Positions 26,301 through 38,300 of a stretch of DNA of 64,000 bases are shown piece after piece. Each line of letters begins with the position of its first letter. The stretch's first letter is position 1. Where the stretch lies: assembly GCA_907163375.1 (NCBI GenBank), contig CAJQUW010005533.1:2195001-2259000 (forward strand), in the 5' to 3' direction. Under the pieces are notes generated by a model. That model was given only the letters and a program-made list of their open reading frames with translations, made no database searches and was not told where the DNA came from. Source of the DNA: Prostheceraeus crozeri. Its lineage: Eukaryota; Platyhelminthes; Polycladida; Euryleptidae. The position numbers were made by a program, and so were the translations under genes.

Positions 26301-29300
26301 CTGAATCATGTGACTTACTTCAACTTTTACATCGAAGTTGATGTTCTGAACTCAATCATGTTTCAGATTTCATGGCATTCTGATAAATAGTTTCTTTTCT
26401 GCAAAAGAAAATGTACGAAAATTGCCAAGTGTTTCACAATCCTTAGATAATGCAAGATTGTGCTGTTCCACGCGTACCCGGAGTGTTTAATGAGAAAACC
26501 AGAGAAAAGCTTCCACAGGTACCAATGTATATACTTGTATTACGTAGCTCTCCTGACGTTTCGCCTGGTCGGCTTGATCATAGAAAGTGAAAGACGATAC
26601 AATCGTTCAGCATGGCATGATTCAACACGTGACATTCATCGAACACGTTCAGCATGGTTGTATCGTCTTCACTTCCATTTACTTCGCAGCGATTGTATCG
26701 TCTTTCACTTCCTGTGATCAAGCCGACCAGGCGAAACGTCAGGAGAGCTACGTAATACAAGTATATACATTGGTACCTGTGGAAGCTTTTCTCTGGTTTT
26801 CTCATTAATCCTTAGATATTTCTTGAATTTTAGCATTGGATTCCAATGGGAATCCTTTAACCTTACATGTAACCGAAAGTGACTGGCTGTTACACTTGAT
26901 TTGATTTTTGTATTCAGCGTTTCAATATCTACAAATTCATACCGTTAAGCCCTTAGTGCGCGAATTTAGGAAGAAGATGTCAGTAGCTCCCGTCCTACAT
27001 AGGTTCATTAACTTCGGCTCCCTTCTTTCAATTTCTGTGCTTTCCTGAAAATCATTTTTAAAAAATTGCTATCCTAAGGAGGGGTGGCCATATCCTACTC
27101 TCAAAAAAGTCTTCACGAATTTACCGTCATCAGTCTTTCAGGCGCCTGCCTCAATTTTCAAGGTGCCCTAATGAGGTTTCAAGGCGTCCTCATCAAGTCA
27201 TAAGGTGCAGTAATCACAGCGAATTCGTAATCAACGCGCGACTGTGAAATTGACACCCGCTCAATGGGATTCGGCATACTACGGCGCCCCTATTCAACTT
27301 CCTTCAGCGCCTCTTGAGTGACAATCACATCCTTGCTGCATGACCGCTTGAGTTTGATTGTCCGATTAAGAAACGCCATCAGTATATAATCGTTTTCGTC
27401 ATATGCAGGGGCCTTGCTACTGATATCAAGACTCTTATTGATAATTTTGTATTGTTTCTACCGCCTTTACTTTCACATTCATGTTTATCTTGCCGTCACC
27501 TGCATTCAGAATCAAACCAACAAGAGTTTGTGGTATAGTAACTAAATAATTTGGTATTTCTAGATTATGCTCTGGTGAATGGATATTGTCGACGAATGTC
27601 TATTTGCTCTCAAATGAACGGAGGGTGTCATCCATCAGCACGTTGTATAGATAATCCATACAGTAAGTTTTATATGGCTTCAATGTCAGATGGCAATAAG
27701 CCGGTGCACTTTCCATATCCTCTTCTCTTTTTCAGTTTTGGGAAGAACATGTCAATGTCCATCTGGTATGATAGGAAATGGTGTAGGACCAAGTGGATGC
27801 GTTCATGCGAATACTACAACAATAGAATATCGTAATTGCGTCTCTCAAAATTTATGTCAAAATGGCGGAACTTGTGTGGTGAGTAATCAGAGGATCAAAG
27901 ATGGATTAATTGGATTTTTGGATGAATTTTATAAGTCCGAAATATGCAACAAACACTTTGAGCTCACATATATGTTTCTATTTAATGTCGAATTACTCAT
28001 TCTGCTTTCGAAGTATTGCTTCATTTTGATTATTCCCTCAGTAAAGCTACAATGATATTCCATGGCAAATCAGTGAATTTCAAATCGTTTCTTAATCTCG
28101 CTGCAATACTCCCCATGAAAACATCCGCCGAAATTGGTTCAATTCAACTCCCCATGAGAATTATAATCGTAAAAGACTGCAGGTTTCCGTTCGTCTCCGG
28201 AAATATAATACAAGGATATTCTCATACTTTAGCAATTCGCTTCATTCCTTAGCAGTCGTAGACGCTGCGTTTCGCCCTACAAGGGCACGTCAGTGCGGTT
28301 CAGAATGCTCAAAACTAGCTTGTGACAACCACAAGGTTAAACAGACTTCTCTAGACTGCTGATAGACTGCTCAACAGGCTGCTCTGCTCTTATGAACCTG
28401 GCTTCAGCAGTCCTACAGCGTGTTCCGGCTATCGCACGAAACACAGAGTCTATGGCTGCAAAGGAATGTAGGGTATATTATGTTCTTGGAAGTATGAATT
28501 CAATTTACAATCCTCATGAAATTATTTACCAAAATTACACAAATTCCGCTCCCCATGGCGCAGTCATCATTGCGTTTCAATTATACTAGGTAATTCTGGA
28601 TGTTGTTGTGAGGCTATAACAGCTTGTGTAAAAAGTGCCTGGAAGAATTTTCACTGCCGGAATGGAAGTGGCCGGTTATAGTAGCATCCAAGGAGCCAAG
28701 CTTCAAATCTGCCCGTTTTAGAGCTACCAGCTTCTAAGTGAGTGATTTTGTCAGCGAAATCACATGAGCTTAGTGCTGACAAGAAGCCGTTTTTTGAAAA
28801 GTGGTATTAGCTCCTACCAAACATTTTCAGGTTTCACGTGACTCAAATTATTCAGGGACGTTAACGGTATGACTCATACCGGGGAATAGGAATTTTGAGT
28901 CAGGATTTTAAAAAACTTGAAATCATATACTCGTTACTCCCATTTTGCTGTATTGTATGTACAATGATTGATGTCAGAAGCAATTAAAAACAAAATTTGC
29001 AGAATATCTGTAGAAAACATTCATGGTTAACTAATTTATAGTGGCATCCAAGGTCATGCCGAAAAACTGCATGTCGCTCATTAATCAGAAATGTATTCTA
29101 AATGTATTGGAAACTTGTAGTTAATCCTCGATTACTGATATCAAAAGCAATTAATTAGGAATGTTTTACTACTGATTGATCAGAATTCATTAAAAATTCG
29201 AAACCACTTCCAGGCCACGTCGAGTGGATTTGTCTGTCGATGTACTCCAAATTATACTGGAAATCGGTGTCAAATTCTTCGGTATCGAGGATGTGACAGT

Positions 29301-32300
29301 AGTCCGTGTGTCAATGGAGGTACATGTATCAATATGGGAAATGATTACAGGTGTAATTGTCCAATAAACTTCTTTGGAAGAAACTGCGAATCAGAGGAAA
29401 GTGGTGAGTTACTACTCATTTTGCAAGTATTGATTTATAATTTTGCTCAGTGGTTCATTAATAGAACATACATGCACACAATAGAACATATATGTCGCCA
29501 CAATGATGTTTGGAATACTCAGACATTCGCGAGGTCAAGTGGGAAATGACTTGCCAGCGATAATCGAACCTGGTCCTCGAAATGCGAACACGTTCTTCGC
29601 TAGTAACTCACTCATAGTCCAGGCAAAATATATTTTAACCAGCCACAAATTGCAATAGTTTTAAGAGCGAGTTGAAGGGAAAAATTCCCTTATCAACATA
29701 TCAAAAATCTAGGCGAATCCAATTTGTGGAACACCCTGAACTTTCATGTTGAAGTAACGAGTCTTTTTTGAAATATAATGACCGCTCTTCGGACCAGTAA
29801 ACACGTTTACCCCAATGAAATCGCAAATGCAGATCGCAGCAGCCAATTAAAATTAAGTGAAGCTGCTTTGTCTCACCCACCAATTGACACAGTCGCATAA
29901 GTGGCTCGTAGCTCAGTTGGTTAGAGCACAGGTCTAGTTAACCTTGGTCGTAGGTTCGACTCCTACCAGCCGCACATCTTTTGCATGGCAATTTCATCTA
30001 TTGTTTATTTTATTTCATTGTTGTTAATTACTGCATTTACCTTCCGCATGGCTCTCACCAATACCAGCTATGTTTTCTGAATTACCGAGTATGTCCTTTC
30101 CGATAGATTTCTCAGTCAACAATTCAAAAACACTTGTGGCTATCTGCAGATGCAAACTGATGCGGATTTCTACAAGTTAAGTGGCAAGTGTGCGAGTTTT
30201 GTCATCAATAAGCGATTACTCTTACAACTACCGTCTTGTGAAAACACATAGCTTTTCAAGTCGCTAGGTCGAAAGCGCGTTCACGCACCCTTGCTTTCTA
30301 GATAACTTTCTTAGCTACCTTTTGGGAGTAAATTGATAAAGATTTGTATAACTCAGGACTCAATTTTTCATTTTTCATCAAAAACCTAAACCTTTTTGCA
30401 AGTAGGGCTACTCTCTTGTGAACATGCATAGAAATTCAATCATCTATTTCAAAACACGTTTACATTCACATATCATCTGATGCACTGTCTAAAGCACTTG
30501 TAGATCTAAAGTGATGCAGATTTATCTATGGTAAGGGATAAATCTTCGTGTATTTCTATCACCATGACATTGTGGCGGGTGAAAGCCCAATCCGCTGTAA
30601 ATTGCATGGACTATAATGCTTTCCAATTGATGGTCAAGAGGCTGTTACTAATGGTCATGGTGAAAAATTCACTTTCTTTCCTTTATATTTATTGCCCGAA
30701 TAGAAGTCGGCCCATCGAAGTGTCAGTGGCACGAAGCGTTGGCATTTTATTGCTTATACTTATTTTAACTTACCATCAGTCAATAAATATAAAGGAGAGA
30801 AAGTGAATTTTTTCACCATGGCCATTTATAATGCTTTCATGGAAGAGGTTCAATTTCCAGTTGGCAAGCCGTTTTTCATGTTGATGTCAAGAATAAGGGG
30901 CGTTGACCTCGTGAAAGCAACAGGTATTGACTTGTGAAATCGATTTTCTGAGATTGCCTGGAAGCAGTTGCTATTATATTAGACTATTTGAAAAATGCTT
31001 GTAATGTTTTTCTCGACTCATATTGACGGGACGAAGCTTTATTGCAATTATTTCTGTCACATTTTTGCATTGCCTTGCCTGAATTGTATTATTGGCTGTT
31101 GGCACCTGACTTCAGATGCTGCGCTCAAACTTTTGGCAAACGCTCATCAGCCGACGTGCCATGGATTTATGAGTACCGTATAAAGTAAATAATATTTGGC
31201 GTGTATGAGAACCTGAATTAAATTAAAGGGAATCAAAGCAATCCCTCACTATGATGACTAAGCGTGGGAGGGCAAGCCATTGATGTTGTTTGCTGCGGAC
31301 TTTCACCAATGTGGGAAATTTTAAAAATTGCGAAATGGGGGAAAAAAAGGGGAAATTTGACATCAATGATCCTGATGTTCTCATGAATGCTTGTCACACG
31401 TTTATCTGCCAAATTGACATCACAATCATTGGTTTCGTCCTGAGAGATTTCATATATTTTGGTAGCAGAAGCTTCCGAGAATGAAGAATTCGCGGATGCA
31501 GTGGCCCATGCAATTGATGGCTCTCATTGGAAACAACTTGCCGAAACAACCTCCATCCAATCACAATACGTCGGTTGTCCAGGGGAATTATAAACGGATA
31601 CATGTACCGGCTGGAACCACAGATAATGCGATGACTTCGTTTTTGTTTTCTTTCGAGGTTCTCTGATTCTGTGACATTTAAAGGTCGACAATATTCTAAA
31701 AGAGCTCTGATACAAGCGTTGTATATTGGTGCTATATCATCCTTACTGATTAATGGCCGCAGATGTCGCAGAACATAGAATCTGGAAGACGCCTTCCGCG
31801 AAATACTGACAATGAGGTCTCCAACTAAGATGGCTGTTAAAAACCACCCCTAGTAACTTGTTTCGCTCAACCATTGATAAGACAGATAAGTCACAACTTG
31901 ATGATGTAGTATCATCATTTGTTCATTTTTTCAATTTTGATCCTCTTGTGATTGATGACCAACCTGACGGATGAGCTTTGAATTGCATTGAGAACTGGGC
32001 TTAATTAGTCAAGTAGGCAAATCAATTATTCAAGCTGTTCTTAGGACCGAATGCATTCCATTCAGTGTATGCCATAAACCTCGTCATACATCGAGAATAT
32101 CTGAGCAACATAAAAAAATTAACAGTTCTCAAGAAATTTTGCAACTGCTTTCAGACTGCGGAGAAACTATAAATGGAGATCGGTTACCAATGACAGGACG
32201 TCTTCAAATTGCTAAATCACCACAGGCTGCAGTTGATTGTGTGTGGATTTTTCAACCAAGGACAACTCGAGTAAGTACATTGATCACTTACATGAATTTT

Positions 32301-35300
32301 CATCTATTTAGCAAGTTGAACTCACTCATTGATACATTCATTATGAAAGAAAATATGATAATAATCGTCATATAAGCTCCTCGCAATGTTTCCCGCTGGT
32401 TGACATGATCCTCACTTTTAGCACAGATGCCAGTGCCAGATATTTATCGTCGTCACAGCCAGAGGATGCCATCCATTCTATTGATACGAAGACTGTTATA
32501 TCGACCAATATGTTGAATTTGTAAACATTCGTTTAAGTCTTCATGCTAAAGCAAGTTTGTGTGGTGGCAACTGATCAATTAAAGGAAGAATTGTTAGATT
32601 AATTGTTCGTTAGCGTGTGCTTGTTAGCCCAAGCTACTACTTGTTACTGAACATTCGGGTTCCAGATCTGCAGTTTGTAAAGCATGATAAAACAACTTCT
32701 AGGTATTATCGACATTAATTGCCGAGAAGTCGGTGCTTGAAAATGATATAGCACTATTGGCAACCTTTGAAGGAAGTCTTAGGCAACATCTGAGGTCATT
32801 TGGGGCAACAATTCCTGGAATCGAGGTTCCCGGACTAAACCATATGCAAGAGACTACGCACATGCCTTCAAAATCAATGCATTGTCGCCATCAAATGTTG
32901 TCAATAATATTATTGTACTTAACTGTTCTATGCCTATGTTCTGATTGTAAGCCTGCTCTTTTCGACATTGATAATTAAGTGCAATAGGGAATTCCTAGAA
33001 TTGAAGTTCCCGGACAAAGGCCATATACGGGACTTCCGCTTCTTCATTTGGCTTCTCTGCAGGACCAAATCCTGACAGTGAGCGCACCATCCTCTCTGCA
33101 GTGCCACATGACAAACACTGAGGATTTATTTGTCAATAAGAAATGCAATAAATTTATTGCATTTGCGTTACAGATTATGACAATTACAATCCAAGGACTG
33201 AGCTTTCCACAGGGATGTGTCAGCCGTGTTCAAGTCTCAAACCAAGAAGGAGAATATTATGCCAATAGCTGCCAAGGAACTTCTATTGCAACATTCAATA
33301 CCACCGAAAATTATGTAAAAATTGTCTTCAGAATGCGTCAGAGAAATTTTCGACATACAATAGATATCAGCTGGAATCAGCTAACAGTACCAATTACACG
33401 TGAGTTGAATGCATATTCGATTCATTTTAAAAAGCTCATGATTTTTTGGCGATGACGGACTTGATTTGTGTTCCCTTCATTGATTGATGTTGTAGTACAG
33501 TTGCGCAAATAGCGCGATAGGAAGAAACACAAAGCATTAAATTAGTTTGAATATTCAATAATAATCTGGGTTGGGTGCGATTAAATGATTAATAGACTTT
33601 TTCAAAACCCGTGCGTTTAATCGCACGAATTATCTCTACCATACTACAGGAAAACAGATAGATCAGATCAATCTCATTATTTTGATCCTACGAACTTGTA
33701 GCTTGGTCAATAAAACTTGTTACTAACTAATGTTTCAATGACTAGGAACCATCGTCCTAAGTTCCATTTTCTTTCCTTATATGTAAATGCAAGCATGTTA
33801 AATCGATCTTGCAACAACTTTGACACACTTTTGAAACAGCTGTGACCGCGATGTCGGATAAATTTTGATTTTCATAGAAATGCTAATGCGATCCGACTTT
33901 CCTAACTGATCCGATCTGATCCGAAACCAAATAATCTGATCCGAAACCAAAGAGAAGAAGATGAATCCGAGCGAATGCGATCCGACCGTCGGATTCGGAT
34001 CGGATTTACAAACCTCTAGTGGGACCACTGGAATTATGTCTTCTTGATCTTCATTATGATGGGATCTTCACTATGGAACAAATGTGCGTTTATGTACACC
34101 ACAGAATTAGATTCATCTGCGCGCTTCGGTTTCCAAGAAAGGAAGAGTTATATGTAACCTTAATATCGAAATGGTACCTCACAGAATTAGACAACTTGCT
34201 CCTTTTCGAATGGATAATTCGTGCATCGCTTGTTGTTGGAAATGGCAAACAATAAGCTGTCAGTAGAGGACACCAGAGCCAGTGAGAGATGCGTGCGTGC
34301 TGTGATATTACTTCGCACACATTCTTCGGCTAACAATCGATTCAGTGGATGCACTATGCGTAAGGAATGGCTAGAAGACGATGGTGAAATCATCAAGGGA
34401 ACTTTCATACGCCTGCTACTTTTTTAATAATGATCGGAAGGGCCAACATTATGGAGAACAATTTGTGCGCAATGATCTGAATTCTTCGAATCTGAAGAAA
34501 TTTCGGCTATCGAAGCACTCTGCTGGAACTCACATTAATCCGCAAGCGACGCACGACTTTTTTCCTATCTCTGTAAGGTATTAGGAATTTCTTTTTGCCC
34601 ACTTAATAGGTTCCTCTATGTGCCGGCGATTTCGTATTAATCACACTTCTAGCAAACCGAAGCAGATAAACAAAATATTTAATTCTGTGATGTAGACATT
34701 TACAATAAAATGTAAAACTACATGTCACATAATACACAGAATAAACAACATTATTGGCTAATGATAACTATATGAGCAAAATTCACTGAGATCAACAGAA
34801 TTGAGTCTCTTCTTGAATTTCATGAAGGTTGGAGCCATATGGTTGGAGCTTTCACTATTGAATTGTTCAGTGAATCCCATGTCTTGATGATACGAAAGAA
34901 AGGCACTCCACAAACATATGTTGCACGTTTTGACTATATGATAAATGGCTATTGATAGTCAAGACATGTAAAGACAGGGATAATCTTGAATAATTTCGAA
35001 CATGAAAGGATAGATAAAAATGATAAGGCTAGCACCGTGCTCCTGTTATTGCAATGTTTCTAACTCCAACACGCCGACGACGATGATGAAGCCCAACAGC
35101 TGACAATAGGCCTATATCTAGAGGTAGTTTCAGGTTATTTGATAGGATATTGGATGAAGAATAATTTGAATTGAATTTATGTCAAGAATTTAAGCAATAA
35201 TGGCGATCAAATTGAACATGAGTTATGCCTATATTTTGAACATGTATGATTATATGAAGATGTCAGCATTGTTGGTTTAATTGCAAATTGAAACTATTTA

Positions 35301-38300
35301 ACGAAGAATTACGCATTTTTAACAGAAAGTTTTAAATGTATCTAAATGAATTTTTGTAGGCAAAATTTAATGGTTTGATTTGCTAGATAACCAAATTTTG
35401 TCTTTTAGAATCACCCACATGCTGTCCATGTACTAATGGACGAGTTTTCTTTACACGTTCTCGAAATGGCGAATTCAAATCACCCAACTTTGATAGTGGT
35501 ACATACCCAACGAACTACACTTGTGATGTTAATTTCAAAGTGCCAAAAGGATCAAGGCAGAAAGTTAATCTTATAATTCAGACGATTCAGCTGGGCTCAA
35601 GTGTAAACGGATTCTGCAATTCTACGGATGAAATCACGGTAAGATAACTAACTCAAAGGGACAAAATTTTCAATATCCAATTTTTTCTACAAACTTATTT
35701 CGATTGTGTCTATCATTGTGCAATTTATCAGGGAATGTTGTCAGTTTATCAAAATAGTCCATATTATGTGATCTAGGACCACATTCGTTTGTGAGACATA
35801 TGTGTCGCATGATCTCATTAGGGAAACTTTATATATGGGACAGAAGTGTCCCATATACTATTGAAATTGATTTTATAGCTACCAGCATCTCTTTAAGCAA
35901 TTGAAATGAAGTGCTCCTCCAGTGCATATCCAGGGCAAACTCGCTTAATTTATCGTATGAGTGACCATCACACATTATATCTAAGGCCTCAAATTATTAG
36001 CCGTTGCAAGCAGTTAGTGAACTTAATTTAGAGCGTGTATAGTGGTTTGCTCCGAGACGTAGGCCTATCTTCTCTTCTTTTGTAATTCTGCCCGTATGCA
36101 TGTCCGCAACATGATCACACTTCTCACTTTATCGCACGTTCCTTGAACTCATGATAATGGCTGTTCGTGATGTAGTCTGGCAGTACAACTCCGGATCATA
36201 TCCAAGGGGACACTATTCAGTGTCAATGCTATCGCTTGTTTCAGTTCCTCGTTTGATCTTCAGCCACGTGCATAGACTTTATCTTTTACGTAGCACCAGA
36301 GCCAAAAGTCGAGTAAAGTCAAATCCGGGGATCTTGGTGGCCATTCTTGAGGTCCTCTCCTGCCGATCCATCTTCCTGGCAAGTTCTCGTTCAACCAGTT
36401 TCTTGCCAACAAGCTGAAATGAGGTGGAGCCCCGTCGTGCTGATAATGGCCTGTTTCCGAGAGAAAGGGTAAGACAATATTCTGTAGAATGGCAACGTAG
36501 CGTTCTTTAGTCATTGTGTGATCTGAGATGTCGAACACAACACCATTGTAAGAGACGGCGGCCCACACAGTAATACCAGCACATTTCATTGGCATTTCTT
36601 TGAATCGATGCTCATTTTCGGTCGAATAATAAAACATGTTATGTTTGTTTACCTGACCATTTAGGTAGAACGTGCTTTCATCAGAGAAAACGATCCTCCT
36701 ACACCACCGCTCTGTATGGCTCGTTACCCAATCACTAAACTCGAGTCTGCGGTCTGGATCGTCTTCCATCAGCTCTTGAACGAATCTGTGCTTAAAGAGC
36801 TTGATGCCAGACGATTTTAGACTTCGGTTTACGCTTCCCAATGGAACGCCGACGTTTCTAGAAATCTCCCGCTGTGTGCAATCTGAATTCTCAGTTGCGT
36901 ACTGGATCACAGCCGATTTCGAGTCTTCAAGTGACGGACGACCAGGTCGTGGCTTGTCCATGAGACTTCCTGTTTCAAGGAGTTTCTTCTTCCATGAGCT
37001 GATTGTAGTTCTTGGAGGAGCAAGCTTGTCATAAGTTTCTCAAATTGTTCTATATTGCACGTGTACAACTGCCTGTTACTATTGCATGCGCCACTAAAGT
37101 CACCTTCTCTTCAATAGTCAGTGAAAGAATGAATGAACGTATATGCCTTATTTCGTCAACTTTCGTTCAACTGTTCGAATTCAAATTTTCAAACACAAAT
37201 GTCATCACATAAACAACATAGACATCTACGTGAGCCCCGGAAGATATCTACATCACTTCTACAGAAGTTGAATTGCGTACACCGTGCATAGAATGCAGCA
37301 TTTTTGTTATTTTCGACTTATATTTCCAGCGACGAGGACTTTTAGAACGCTCGGTATATTAGTTTAACTTAAGTCTCACTTAGCATGTCATTGTTTGAGA
37401 ATTCTAAAAAGCAAAAAACAAGCATGTTATACTTATCACGACTGAAAATTGTCCGTTTGTATTACCAGTGTATTTCTAGAGTAAAGGCGAGTTGTAGAGC
37501 TTGTGACCAAGTCAATGTTGCAGACGACGATGGCCTATGTATTTTATATAGATTCAGATTCATGTTGACTTCGACATATTAACAACAATGTCTGCAACCT
37601 CACAAACTTCTTCCATCCAATTGCATTTCCCATATTCACACTTTGATCAGTGTAAAACACGAACTTGCACATACCAGACTGAGCGTGATGATAGAAGGCA
37701 ACACACCAGTCATATTCCTCTCTGGAGCATTGAAGAGAGCAATCTTTTTCTCTCTCAATGTTTGCAATGTCCTTTATACACCCTCCATCGCCCCCACGTC
37801 AGCAAATACTGCAATTTGCACTTGTCGAAAACGATGAGAACGTTGAGTAGACCATTCAGATGTCAAACTCTCTGGGCTGAGACATGGCGATTATTTTCCC
37901 GATATTATTACTAAGGTCTCCAAATTGACCATTGTCGTTTAACTGTGTAACGTAATCTTCCCCTTTACCATATTCAGGATCATCGTCCCTCCATGCTAGC
38001 ATGTTTGAGTTCGGTTCGATGCTACCGTTCGTCCATCTCCAATCTGTTGCGTTATCTTGTCTCTCGTTGAGAACATCAGTCAGACCGATGTAATAATGTC
38101 TGAGTCCTAGCATCTTGTTGTTGAGTTTGATAGCATTTTGTCCCGTTGCATTGACTTTTTGTCCTCCTCCCTTGACTTTCATACAGAACCGTTGCGCGGT
38201 GCAATAGTTGACTTTGACGTTGCTATCCCAATACAAGCACACCCCAGGAAGTAGTCGAAATGTACTTGAACATGCATTAGACAAAGTCGAAATGCAAAGG

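Larger units (their letters stand above)
29975..32154. other. Cubilin intron remainder
   Basis: Apart from the palindromic insertion at 30624-30826 and the LINE fragment at 31394-31980, no supported feature. Confidence 0.4.
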
